Assembly: GCA_030435675.1 (NCBI GenBank)
Contig: CM059623.1
Coordinates: 11,626,092 to 11,690,091 of the forward strand
Direction: 5' to 3'
Source of the DNA: Steinernema hermaphroditum
Lineage: Eukaryota > Nematoda > Chromadorea > Rhabditida > Steinernematidae
DNA length: 64,000 nt
Below the pieces are notes generated by a model. The model was given only the letters and a program-made list of their open reading frames with translations, was not told where the DNA came from and did no database searches. The translations under genes were made by a program, and so were the position numbers. Shown here piece by piece: positions 10,561-22,959 of this stretch. How positions within the stretch are numbered: position 1 is the first letter of the stretch; the number at the start of each line of letters is the position of its first letter.

Positions 10561-11607
10561 ATGTGGTGGATCGCATACATGTAGGTATGGTACACATCGT
10601 AACCGTGGGCGTGAACTGATAGGAAAAGCGTTCCGAATCAGAGGCGATTTGGCAAATCTGAGGCCTGTGATTAGGTTGATTTTGATTTTTGAGTAAGTTC
10701 CTAAATGAGGATAGCCTAACTTTAATAGAGGAAACTGCTTCAAACTCTGGAGTGATTGTGCTCCGAAAGATCACAGATGCTCCTGAGCCTCGAAATCGGT
10801 AGAGACAAACACAGATGGACAAGCCGATTCTAATCATATTATTCCTTCCTTATGTGTGTTTTCTATTTGGCCAATGTTGTTTACCAATGATACAAGCTGT
10901 GACAATATGTCCGAATACACCGGTTCATCTAGGAGGAGATCCGGGTCGTCAGAGAGACTTTTTCGGAATCCTTCGAAGAAGTTATAAGGCTTCTGTACCT
11001 TTCTATTAGGGCGCGATAAACATTAATCCCTGTTGTTTCAAAGCTGCACACATGCATTCTAAAAAATCACAAATGTCATTTTCGTGATAAGTAGCAAACA
11101 GATGCTTGCGTGTATTTTAAGAGTCTATGCAATGTGACTCACTGGAATGGTGTGGCTCGTCTTAGTTTTTTTTTTTAAATGGTTTCAAAACTGGTTTCTT
11201 TTAGCGTCTTTGTATTTTGTATCATTGTAATGAAGATCCGATAGGGTGAATTGGAGATGGAATTGATTGAATCAACCTTCTTTTTGTGGTTTACTGTTAC
11301 ACTAAAGGTTATAATTCAAAACTTAAGGACTTTGGTCAAAATTGGAGAACTTCAGAGTACAATTGAGACCCGTAACATGAAACCATCGGTGTTTTAGAAT
11401 ATCAAAGAATCCGCTTTTCCTTTACTGCATCATTATGAAAATTCTGACTAACTTCGTATTCCGAATCAGAATTATTACCCTTCTTAGTCGGGTCTACCAC
11501 GCATCGCCTTGGCTCCCTAAGGGAGGTCTCCTTTTGATTCTCCGCTATACGATCTCTATCGCGAACTGCAGTCCATAAAACGATGCATCTAATTCACCCT
11601 CTTTCCA
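10561..11607. other. AT-rich interval upstream of the zinc-finger gene
   Basis: No gene-like signal. It contains short poly-T stretches (for example near 11166) and should hold the promoter of the 11624-14755 gene. Confidence 0.4.
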
Positions 11608-11623
11608 GACTGCTTATGTCCCG

Positions 11624-14600
11624 GTGATGATCGTCCAGTGCCTTATCTGCGAGCATGGCGGCGATGCCGACGAGAACGGCAACCGCCTTGCGCTCTCCTT
11701 CGAAGCTGGCCAACATCTTCGGGACCATCTTGTCGATGCTCACGCCACCTACGTCGCTAGAGCCATGCTCGCACCTGACATGACCGACAAGATACACCTC
11801 TGGCTCTATTCCAATGTTGAATGCAACAACAACGTCAATGTATGTCCCAGCATCTGAAACGTTTCCGAGTCCCCGGTTTAGAGCATGGACAGCGCGGATC
11901 CTATGGCTCTGTTCAGTGTCCTAATGAATGGGCTCAACGACGTGGATGAGTCTGGAGACGATAGCATCGAATTCCAGAAGAATCGCCGAAAAAGGGCCCA
12001 GCCTCTGAAATTCGACGAAGATGAGACGGAATCGAAGAAGACACCACCACCTGTAAGAGGATTCGTCCAAATCATCGACGTCTAATGACTATTTAAGCTA
12101 TCTGACCTCTTCCCGCAACTTTTCGACAACTTTGTGGACCAGTCTTGTAGCCCTCCACCGGAGCTGGAACCGGAGGAAAGGTCGGACGGCCTCGTGGACT
12201 CTAAGGCGATGCGAAAGACGACGTGCAAAGTGTGCAATTTAAAGGTCTGCTCGACTGCTAGACAGAGACACGTCTACATGATTCACGTGAAGCAGCTGGA
12301 CATGTTCATGTGCTCAAAGTAAGTCGAAGCCGATCACTAGAAGTCTTCGGTTTATGAACAAGCATTTGGCCTAACTGTCTAATCTAGATGTGACTACAAG
12401 AACTCCAATTCCGTGTGGGAGATGCGAAAACACTGTGCAGCTCAACATGGAGGTGAAGCGCAGGCCGTTTCAAACGAAGAGAAGTACGGTCGCCAGATTC
12501 AGCACTGGAATGTGAGATGCTTTCCCGACTGGAAGCACAAGAAGCCATCCATTTGGAGCAGACCCGCGAAGACCGACGGCTATGGTGATGGAGAGGTGGG
12601 CTTGTCGAGGCCTACAGTTTATATACTGTATGCCTTAGATCGACGAGTCACAAACATCGTCACCAACGGAAGAAGACGATTCCCGTCCGGAATCGAGCCT
12701 CGACGAATCGGACACCTTGCAAATAGATGACGAGATAGACGAGGAGGCGTCTGTGTCGTCGTCTCATATCTCGAAGGAGGCTTCAGAAAATGGAAACGCT
12801 CTGACGGACGATGATAAAGTTTGTCAGTTATGTGGGTAAGTGCACTTGTAAGCATTCGAGGTACGAACTTGATCCTTTCAGAGAAGAATCACGCTATCCC
12901 GGGCGCCACATCGCCCAGAAACACCTGCAGAAGCACCTATACGAATGTCCTCTCTGCGACAGCTTCGGCTCCTATGAAAGCTGCACCGTCCAGAAGCACA
13001 TATTCAAAGTGCACCCCGCAGTCGACAACTCCTACACCCCGATCAGCTACCTCGAAGCCTATGCTGAGGAGATCCGTCAACTTCAACAGGCTTGCTTCCC
13101 GAACCGACCGATGAAACTCGTTCGTCCCGTCATCGCCGGAAATCGACCCAGAGAACGCCATCTTTGCAAGGTGTGCGACGTGGAAGTGGCCCAGTCGGAC
13201 AGACAGAGACACGTCTACCACAGACATCTGGGAAGGTCTCGCCTCTTCGAGTGTCCGTTTTGCGAATTCTCGTCGAATTACGATGTGCATCGTGTCAAGA
13301 ATCACATCAAGTGGGAGCACAAGAACGAAGGCGATCTGGAGCCTATTTCTCACGAGTGTGAGTGTCGCGACGAGATCAACGACCTCAACGAGAGGTGCTT
13401 CCCCGGATGGCAACACCGACGGAAACCGTGTGACAATCCACAGACCCCCAAGGGACTGGGCGTGGGAAACGACTTCACCTGTCAGCTCTGCTTCAAGGAG
13501 TTCAAGCCTTCCTCGAACTTCTTGCGACACGTGGCCAAGGACCACTTGAAGATCTCGCTGTACGAATGCCCCATCTGCGAAGAGCACGGGGGACAAGACG
13601 CCTACGACGTCAGGACCCACATGATGCGAGTGCACTCTCATGTTGACGGAGTGGCCAAGATGGAGCCTATCTGCAACGTAGACGCAAAGCTAGAGGACAT
13701 CCAGGAAGTGTATCAGCGGTGCTTCCCTGGACGGAAGTTCAAGAACACGTTGAAGATGGAGCAGAAGTCGACCGATGAGCCGAGGGTGCAGTGCCGAGAA
13801 TGTGCGATGGAGATGAAGACGGAAGACAGACAAATTCATGTCTACAGACATCACTTGAAGGAGCAGAGACTGTATGAGTGTCCGCTCTGTAGCTTCTCCC
13901 ACCACGCCTGTTCTTCCGATGTTAAGGCCCATATCAAGTGAGTTGCTTCTTAGTATTGACCTACTCATTCCTGTACCGATCTTATCGAAAAGAGACATTA
14001 TATCACTACTCATTCAGGTACGCCCACCGAGACCAAGCCGAGATGAACCCCAAATCGAACTTGATCATGTTCTCCAAGGAAATCAGTGAATGGAATGATC
14101 GATGTTTCCCTGGCTGGATCAACCGCCGACTTCCAGCGGCCGCCCTGGAAGATTTCAATAGGTACAGTACCCTTTCAATGCCTCCAGAAATCTCCTCTTC
14201 TGTAGATGCCGCCTCTGCAACGTCGAAGTCCGCCAAACCTCGCGGCACATCGCCGAACTGCACCTCCACATTCCCCTCCACCAATGTCCCATCTGCGACT
14301 ATGGCGCTGCCGAGTCGCGTCTTGTGAAGCGACACATGCGGAACTACCACGACAAGAAGGAGACGAAGGGCCTCGAGCCGCTGGCCAACGTCGTCGAGCG
14401 CCGGAACGAATTCTCAGAGCTGCACGATCGATGCTTCCCGGGCCGGCCTAAACGACTCTCCAACATCACAATTTCGGACGACGGCCGAAGGGCCAAATGC
14501 AAACTGTGCGGGGCGACCATCAGCAAGAAGAAGCGTCTTGGCCATCTGCTCGATCAGCATTTCCACGAAGACGTCTACAAGTGCCCCGACTGCGACTTCT

Positions 14601-14755
14601 CCGCGCGTTCCGACAAGACCCTCATCATCGAGCATATCAGGGAAGAACACGGCGAGATGGAGGATATGGAGCCGGTCTCCAGCCTAGAACTCTACATCGA
14701 CGAGCTGAAGGAAATCTCAAAGCGCTGCTTCAACGATTCCGAACTGAAACTCTGA
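11624..14755 (+). CDS. Modular C2H2 zinc-finger protein with seven paired-finger repeats
   Basis: Eight exons (11624-11839, 11882-12052, 12098-12318, 12388-12595, 12639-12835, 12882-13937, 14018-14161, 14206-14755) give 920 residues. A TTTCCAG site ends 15 nt before the ATG. An N-terminal half-module (CLICEHGG...HLRDHLVDAH) is followed by an acidic linker and seven ~85-100-residue modules. Each module has one finger CxxC-x12-13-H-x3-4-H (for example CKVCDVEVAQSDRQRHVYHRH), then L(Y/F)ECPxC with a second finger, then an E-P-I/L-S region and a cysteine motif close to RCFPGW. Fingers of one module are split across exons in phase 2, so exon and domain borders partly coincide. Standard TGEKP linkers are missing. 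Acidic spacers suggest a nuclear nucleic-acid-binding or scaffold role, but no orthologue is recognised. AATAAA follows at 14784. Confidence 0.85.
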
Positions 14756-14783
14756 GATTTTTAGGGAGTGTAACTTATTCTTT

Positions 14784-14789
14784 AATAAA
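14784..14789 (+). terminator. Poly(A) signal of the zinc-finger gene
   Basis: AATAAA 29 nt after the stop codon at 14755. Confidence 0.6.
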
Positions 14790-14929
14790 ATATTTATTGG
14801 CGTTTTGTAATAAATTTCTATTTTCTTTCACAGCGAGAGAATAGAGATGTGAATACTGTTGTGATGGATCTGTGAAGGGGCGCCTGTAGATCTTTGACTA
14901 CGGTTTGCGTTCCAGTTAAAGAAGCGCCA

Positions 14930-15950
14930 AGTGGCCAAGGCGAGTCAAAATTATCGAGTCACCCGAGTCGAGGCCGAATCGAGACAGGATTGGTGATAAA
15001 GGATTGGAGATCATAACAGGGCATACTTTCTGAGGCTGTCTGGGGCCGACTGAGTTGAGTGAGCGGTCGTTTTCGGCCGTCATTGTTGGTTGCATAGTGA
15101 TCGCCCCGGTTCCCAGAAGGCCCGGAACACCAGGGAGCCGTAGTTCCAACGTCTTGCCAAGAAGCCCGTCACTGCCGCCCGACTCCACCCGCGCCGCCAG
15201 AGAAGCCGAAGAAGCGTTACAACTCCGAAGTCTGTGCCGCCAGCTGCCTTGATGGTTCCCGGTTTGCCCGTTGTGCTCCACCGACGCGTTTCGCCCAGAT
15301 GCCGTTCTTCGCCCGTGCTGCCCGCGGAAGCCGCCGAAGAAGCTTCTCAACTCCGACGTCCGCGCTGCCACCCGAGCTGAAGATGGGCTTGCTGTGTTCC
15401 ACCGTCTCCGGGGTCAACTTTTCGCCTCTCTGATGCCCGCGCACACTGATGGGATCGTCGCCTTCTACTCTGATGCTGTGCCCTGCGCCGAAGCCAGAAG
15501 ACCGACGACTACGGAGTGACAATGTGGTTTTTGTGCATATATATGACGTCTCGCAAGGCGTAAGCCTTAGATACGAGAAATAAACTCGTAAACTCGTAAA
15601 CAGGGCATACTGATAGGACCACCATGATTCCGGCTACCCTGTCTTGACATAGACTAGTTCAAGTCCGTGCCTTGAATGAGCCCAAAGAGATTATTGATGA
15701 TATGTCCGAGTTGAGCCGGGTCAACGGAAGTCGATCCAAAAAATGAGACTCGAAACAGGCAAGAGCGCGAGTCAACTGTCGACCCGATACTTGATTAGGG
15801 TTGGCATTCCAGTCAAGTCGAGTCGACTCCATCGAATGTTAATATCTTCGACTTCAAATGGTTTGAATCGAGGAGAACATTAAATCTTTGAGTCGAAAAA
15901 TGTGACTCGAATGACTCGACTCGAAGTGTCAACCCCATCCTTTACTAAAT
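14930..15950. repeat. GAGTCGA-rich repeat tract, interrupted by an insertion
   Basis: GAGTCGA and its complement TCGACTC recur at about 14940-14985 and again at 15690-15935 (for example AAGTCGAGTCGACTCC and GACTCGACTCGAAG). The motif is self-complementary, so the tract can fold. The two halves are separated by the retro-inserted element at 15015-15611. Confidence 0.5.
15015..15611 (+). mobile_element. Retro-inserted element with 13-bp target-site duplication
   Basis: The 13-mer AACAGGGCATACT occurs at 15015-15027 and again at 15599-15611, exactly bordering a GC-rich 571-nt block of different composition from its flanks. The block ends in AATAAACTCGTAAACTCGTA, that is a poly(A) signal followed by a short tandem tail rather than pure poly(A), as seen for several non-LTR elements and their SINEs. 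Inside, a ~50-nt stretch (GCCGAAGAAGC...CAACTCCG) is repeated about 130 nt apart. There is no reverse transcriptase, so it is non-autonomous, 5'-truncated, or a retrocopy of an unknown transcript on the plus strand. Confidence 0.65.
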
Positions 15951-16444
15951 CCCATTAGGATGGGAATCCGAGACTCCGAAGACTGAGTATCTTTGAGCGG
16001 GTTGCACGATTTACACGATTTATATTCCCGAATCAACGGCTTGCTCTGTCTCATATATGCACCAAGAAGAACAAAGTCATACCGCAGTCTTAAGAAAGGC
16101 TCTCAAACATTCATGACCTTGCGCTTTTTTCGACTACAAATGCAGTATAAATATCGCCCTTTTTTTCGTTTGTTACAAACCAAAACGCTAAAGTAAGTTA
16201 AATTCAAAAAGAAAATAGGACTTTAAGACGGCGTTGTCAAGGCACCATCCGTCGATTTCAGATGTCCTTTCAAAACCCATTATGTCGCAAGTGCCTTGCA
16301 CTCCCATAAATCTGGGCCTGGATGTCGTCGAAATTGTCTGTCGCTACGGAATCCGCCTTGTGCCCTTTCGTATCCATAGGACGCCGAGGTCCAGCCCCCG
16401 AATTCGATGCAAGCCAGATCAGTCGAGCTTGGGGTTGCCTCGCC

Positions 16445-19400
16445 ATGAGGTGCCTCGGTCTTCTTCTGCTTCTCTTCGCTGTCTTGGATTACCATCATGG
16501 AGTCAACGCCCTGGACACTTCTTCTGGACCGGATTCGAATGGACCTTCGAAAGATCATTGGAAACGCGCATCCGATTGGATCCGAAAGGTAATCGACATT
16601 TTTAGAATTTTTTAGATCGCCATCACCTATAACGTTTCAGAGATTGATTCGGTCCGCTGATGTTCCTGGCACTGAAACGATTTCAACTGATGACAAAGGC
16701 AACAAAGACCAAGTTCCATCTTCTGCGCAGGCCGACTCTGTCGGCGAACCACCTAAGCACGTCGATAGGATTCCTGACAATTCTTGCATGACGACGATTT
16801 CAATTGATTACGAAAACGACAAAAATAAAGGTCCATCTGAACCAAACCGTGTCGTCGATCCACCTACGCATGGAGACCGCCTTACCACGATTGCGATGGA
16901 GGACGGGAAAGCTACTGTTGATGAACCAATTACATGCCCATTCGATGAAAAGAAAACCGACCAGGAAACTGAACGCGTCGACTACAAAAAGGAATATGGT
17001 AATGATGGGATTATTAATATGGTAATGATAGCCGATGGGATTAAAGGCAAAGATATGGATTCAAATGCTCAGAACTCAACTGCTCCAGACGAACAGTCTA
17101 AAAAAGTGCCACTAATGGTATGGTTAACCTCATAAGCCACCTCCAAGTATGAGTTCTCATCTCCTAGGAGACATCCTGCACGGATTACATAACATTCACG
17201 AGTTCGACCACTACGACAACCTTCACTACGACGCCGAAGAAGAAAACGTCTCCGACTATAAAGTCCTCTACTTCTACGACGTCGCCGACAACTACCACCA
17301 CTAGTAGTAGCACGACAACTACAACACCGGCCCCAATAACGAGCGCCACGACACCGAAGAAGAAGACGACCTCAACCACGACGTCCTCTAGTACTGCTAC
17401 GACGTCGCCGGCAACCACCACCACCAATAGTAGTACCACCACAAGTACTAGTACGTCGACGACGACGACTTCTACGACGACGGAGCCGACTACATCAACG
17501 TCCAGGACGAGCACTACGACAAGAGAGCCGACGTCGAAGTCGACGACATCCTCCGTGACGTCATCGACAACGTCATCGACGACAACTCAGAAGGCGACAA
17601 CTACCAGCTCGTCGACCACGGCAACCTCCACGACGACACCGATGGCCACATCGCAGTCAACCAAGACCACCAGCACAGAGTCGTCATCTCCGACGACTCA
17701 ATCGACTTCTGAGATCGAAAGTACGGCGGGATCTCCTACATCGAGTAAGTCGCCAACTGAAAAATCGACGAATTTTGCCTCCTTTTCTATTGAACTTGCA
17801 GTTTAATAGCTGTATTAACTTTTAAATTTCAGGTTCATCCTCCTCAGCGGAAACCTTGCAACCGTCGACGAAAAAAGAAAGCACGTCCACTACTACGCCC
17901 TCCACGACGACAAGTACGTTTTCTTTTTCATTTTTTGAGCCAAGATATGACCACGATTTGTGGATTAAAATATTATTGTCGTTTTTGCATTTTCAGGAAC
18001 GTCAACAACCACTACAACAACGACAAGTGCTTCGACCTCGCCCTCGCCCTCGACGTCGACGACAACGACGACGTCCCCGAAGATAACGTCTACACCGACC
18101 AGCACCACGACGTCCTCGTCGACGATATCCCCAACAACTTCGTGGTCGTCGACGATGCCCAGCTCGACTGCTTCCAAATCGGACCAAACAACAACGACCG
18201 TAACGGAGACGTCGGCAACGTCATCGACGACAACTAGCACTTCTACAACGTCGCCAATAGCCACATCAGAACCCAACAAGACAATCAGCACGGAGTTGTC
18301 ATCTCCGATGACTCCGACCACGACGTCCTCTACTACTACCACGTCGGCTTCTGCCACTACGACAACAACCACCACTTCAAGCCCGTCGGAACCATTCTGT
18401 GCCACCGCATGGAGGGAGCCAACCACTCCGGAAAGTCCCACACAGAGCACCTCCATTTCTACAAGAAGATCTTCGACAACGACTTCGAAGCGGACCACCA
18501 CGACTTCTAGGACGGCATCGAAGACGACTTCCACTTCAAGCTCCACGACCACGCAGCAGAAAACGTCCTCAACGCCTGCTTCTAAGTCCCACACCTCGAC
18601 CGAAGTCCCTCCGAGCACCATTACTCGCGAACGCCTTGAAGATGTCACCAAAACGAAATCGACCAAGAAAGACAAGGCTTCCACACGAAGCCCGGAACTG
18701 ACATCCACTCGTGGCAGGACCCCTCCATCGCCTACAACTTCAAAGGAAGCGACTACGGAAACCGATCTGGCAACTACGACCTCCGCCACCTCCACCCGGC
18801 CTCCCAAGAAGACATCTCCCGCGCCGACATTCACCGACATGATGTTCATGTCGACGACTTCCTGCGCCACCGAAGAGCCGATCCCGATGGAGGAGATGGC
18901 ACCGGTGAACCAAACGAGGTGCGAGAGCCCATGTGAGCACGGATGGACCGAGGGCGAAGAGGACTGCATGAAGGCGCTCGACGTGGAATCGACGAGCTAC
19001 CGTAACCTCTCCATCCTCTGCTCGAGGATTGGAGGCGTTTCGTTGCCTGTTCAGACGGATTTCGAGAACCACAAAACGTACCAGCTGATGGAGGTCCTGG
19101 CGTAAGTCTCCTTCTTCTTCATCAAAGAGGTGAAATGTTCCAACTTTCAGCAAATCCCGCATCCCTCCCTCCGAGTGGGTGTTCATGGAGCCGGACCCGA
19201 ACGGAGACTACCGCCTTGACCGGAAGGTCACAGCTGTCAACGTCACGAAATTCGTGATGCTCGGCGGAGAACTGCATGTGCAGAAGCATCCGGACGACGC
19301 CGTCGCCCCCAACGTCACCGGAATCTGTCGAAAGCCACGTAAGCCCGCCGGCGCCGACTGTCACCTTCGACTCTCTTCTAGGCTTCTGCGTCCCCCAGAC

Positions 19401-22400
19401 GTGCAATCTCACGCGGTATCTTCTGCCGGAGATGGCGATGCACCTGATCCCAACGGACGACAAAAGGATCTTCGAGATCACGGAACTGGCGACACTGAAC
19501 TGCAACGTGACGGGGAAGACTCACGAGGCGCGATGCACCCCGAGCGGCTTCTTCTCGCCGAGCCCCGACCGGATGGAATGCTATTCGGAGGAATCTCTGG
19601 AAGAACGTAGGCTATGAGGATGAGTGCTTTCATGATGGATCTTTGCAGTGGAGGAACAGAAGAGGAAAGCCGCGGCAGAGGAGAGGGTCGCCATGTGGTA
19701 CCAAAACAAAACCATCCGGGACTGCCGCCAGTGTGACATGCACGGCACCGAGGAGTGCGCCCAGAAGCAGGCCGGCGTCGTCGAGTGTCTCTGCAAGGAG
19801 GGCTGGATTGTAAGTGCCTCGCCAACTCGCCTCTCTATCCGTCTTTTTGAGGGAGACACGTGCGGGAAGAGTCCGGACTTCTGCGCCAAGGGGGACAACT
19901 GCAAGAACGGTGGAGAGTGCGTCAACTTCGTGACGCACTTCTATTGCGAATGCGAAGGAAACTTCAAGGGGGCAGACTGCTCCGTCAACGTCGACAGGCT
20001 CAACTACAGTGACCCCATCGTGGTAAACCACTTTTCCCTCCCCTTCCCACACGTAGTGGCGCTGTTCAGATCAGAACGTTTGTCCCCGGCCATTACATAT
20101 ACGCCTTAGGCAGCGGCATCCTAGGATGCCTTTTCTACTACAACGCCTTCGGCGATATCAAGGTGAAGCATCACCCTAGAAGGCCTCTGAATCCTCTTTC
20201 AGCACCCCCAGATGTGGACCCAGGTCCACAAGTACGCCTTCCTCCTGGTGGCGTTCGTCTGTTCGGGCCTCTTCCGGCACCCCGACGTCTTCAGCCTCGA
20301 GCCCTACATCGGCTGCCGCACGCACAACTGGATCATCAACACCGCCTGGGTGCTGGGACTCCACGCCTGGCTCATGGAGGCGCACCTCTGCTGGACAACC
20401 ATGTCTAACCAGGCCATGAACGTGTGGGACTTTAACAACAAGTGGTATCTCTCTCGTGAAGTCAGTTTCCTCTTCAAGGGACTACAGTAGCCCGAGTGAT
20501 TGTAGAATCGACTTAAGGCGATAGTCGTCCCGTCCCTGGTGTTCACCACCGTCAGCCACGTACTCTTCTGGGAGGAGGTGCCGCATTCGTGGTCGTGCAT
20601 CGGCACGTTCCACGATAGCGGCAGCTCCCACGTCATCCTCAACTTTTCAATGGTCCTCACCATCGCCATGTACTCCGTCTCGTGGGCGCAGACGGCCTGG
20701 AACTACAGGTGAGCAGACGCCTTGGAAGTCGACTCCTTCCTTTCAGGCGCAAGAAGTGGAACCAATACGTGCGCTTCTACCGCACGACGAACGACGACCC
20801 GTGGGAGTACGGTAAGCACATGGAGGTGTGCGAGAAGAACGTGAACTTCATCCTGGCCGGCACAGTGCTACGGCTCATGGGTCCTCTCGATCATGGCCAA
20901 CGACCTCTACAACGAGAAGGTCACCGACTGGTTCTGCTCTTGGACCATCGCCTACTTGTTTCTTCTGATGGCACAGACCGCGCAGACCAACAACAACGCC
21001 CTCTGCTTCTTCAAGAACTTCTGCACCATCTACGGCCCCTACCACTGGGCACCACGCATCAACTATTCCTCCATGCTCTACCGCATGGAGTACGTCGAGT
21101 TGAAGCAGCCCGAGCGCCACAAGAGACTCTTCGAAGCCGCTGAGCGGCGCCGCCAAAAAAAGAGGGACAAGGAGTGGGCCGCCATCGAGAAGAAGAACGA
21201 CGAGCTGAGGAAGCGCTTCGCTGCGGATACGGGACTTCCGCCAGAGGTCTGCTCAGCCGGAGAGGCCTTCTCTATGATACGTTTCAGGACTGCCCCCAGC
21301 GACATCTCTTCCACCACCCCGAAGAGGGACCGGCCAAAATGTTCCCCGCTCCCTACAAGATCAAGCCCGGCGACAGGAACTTCCTCCCGCTGCTGCTACG
21401 CGACTTCTTCAGCAAAGAACTCGTCAAGGCCTACTTGACCAACCGCAAGGAGCTCCCTGAACCCAACGGACGGAAGGCCGCCCTGCACGCCATTCTGGTG
21501 GGTACTCCTCGGGATTACGGTGCTAGAAGAAGACGTTTCAGAGAACCTGCCGCGCTAAGCTGTGGCATTTCCGCGGAAAGCACTCCCATGCCCTCGCCCA
21601 GTTCTGGACGGACATAAGCAACTACATCGTCGACAAGGACAGACATGTGGCACCGAAGCGCATCGACGACGCCCTGGCGATCTTGGCGACGCGGGACATG
21701 AGTCTCCAGAAGGCGGCGTTCACCATCGACTGGGACAACGCCATGGGCCCCATGGAGGCTATTCGGCTGAAGGATCTGGACGTCATCATGCACTGTCAGG
21801 TGCCCTACTTCATGGAGACGTTCGAGGAAAACCTCGCCGTGGTTAACGCCCGATTCGATGCCTTCTACGAGGACGACGTCAACATCCCGCTCTACACGAG
21901 GCCGAAGATCGAGCCGAAGAGGGGCGTCGAGAATCGCCTGATGGACAAAGGTACTCCTTGTCCCTTCTAAGCAGCAGCCACAAAATGGTCCTCTTCAGAT
22001 TACAGCCGGAACCCTCGAAAACGCCCCCTGGACAAGCTCTTCTACGACGTCGACATGCCCTCCTTCGTCGGGCCTCTGCAGCGCGACGAGATGTGGTCGA
22101 CGGCAGTGGACGTTGTCGATCGTCGTCGCCACTTCTTCCAGGCCCGCGTCGACGAGGACTGGTCTGTCCATGAAGAGATCGGGGCCATCCTGATCGCGCG
22201 GAAGGCTTTTCGCCAAAGTAGGACTGCAGTATTCACTTCAATTCGGATCCTTTTCGTTTCAGAAAACCGAAAGAGCTTCATCGAGTTCTTGATGAAAAAT
22301 CATCGGGATGTGGACGGCCTCGACCTCACGAACCGCTACCTCGTGGAGAAGAAGAACATGCGCCGCAAAACGACCTGTCGCGACCCCGAGCCGACGGATC

Positions 22401-22423
22401 CACCGAAGGCCGAACAGAAGTAG
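16445..22423 (+). CDS. Large mucin/lectin-like/EGF protein with seven-helix C-terminal domain
   Basis: Seventeen exons join in phase to ~1,726 residues if one extra base in exon 13 (20747-21246) is ignored. Order: signal peptide (MRCLGLLLLLFAVLDYHHG); acidic hydrophilic region (16641-17117); Thr/Ser-rich mucin region (17168-18900) with a duplicated block (ATSQSTKTTSTESSSP and ATSEPNKTISTELSSP); a degenerate C-type-lectin-like domain (CEHGWTEGEEDCMKAL to GICRKP); a small Cys-rich domain like a CCP module (CTPSGFFSPSP); an EGF pair (VVECLCKEGWIGDTCG, CKNGGECVNFVTHFYCEC); seven predicted helices (from HYIYALGSGILGCLFYYNAF to WTIAYLFLLMAQTAQT); and a ~470-residue charged cytoplasmic tail. Domain order resembles adhesion-type receptors, but there is no GPS motif and the helices do not match a named GPCR class. 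A role as surface or cuticle-contact receptor is inference. Confidence 0.75.
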
Positions 22424-22484
22424 TTAGGAGTACTGGGACTAATGCTAAAATATATCTGTTTGCTTTTACAGTAGAACTCTAAGA

Positions 22485-22490
22485 AATAAA
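22485..22490 (+). terminator. Poly(A) signal of the mucin/seven-helix gene
   Basis: AATAAA 62 nt after the stop at 22423. Confidence 0.55.
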
Positions 22491-22959
22491 TTTTGGCCTT
22501 GTCCTTTGTGTCTAAACAATACCTGAAAGAATTGGTTCGTCCTAAATGGTCTTGAAGATGGAAAGCGGCTTGTCTTCATCTTTGGGGCTCTCTGCGAACT
22601 CTTCTGGAATCACTTCCAGCTCGAAAATGATCAAAAAAGACCAAATTTGACAAGGATTCATTGTAGCCGATGTGTTCTGGCCGACGTTTTCGATGTTTTC
22701 GGGTTCTTCTCCTCAAGGCGCTATTTGTTAGTGACAGCTCCTTGCTCTTCTAGCTGGGCTCCAATGACCTTAACCGAATTTAACTCTTCGTCGCCCCGGT
22801 TTTCGAATTCAGCTCGCTCATAAGGTGAGTAAACAAAATTTGTAATGGCTAACAAGACGATTAAGTTCTCAATGTTTACCTGCGGGTACCAACATGGTCT
22901 GTACTACTAGGCTTTTCGAGTTCAGCCATAACAAAAAGGGCCGGTTGTATCGATAGAAA

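Noticed and set aside
10142..10837. 231-codon minus-strand frame
   Set aside because: It spans a GC-rich and an AT-rich part with a sharp change in composition and has no recognisable domain. Kept only as a possible exon in the island entry.
15055..15519. Open frames inside the retro-inserted block
   Set aside because: They contain no reverse transcriptase, nuclease or other element protein and no similarity to window genes; they look like by-products of GC-rich DNA.
17185..17514. Valine-rich minus-strand frame, and the similar 334-codon frame at 17965-18969
   Set aside because: Complements of the ACG/ACC threonine codons of the mucin exons give Val/Gly/Arg runs; they are shadows.
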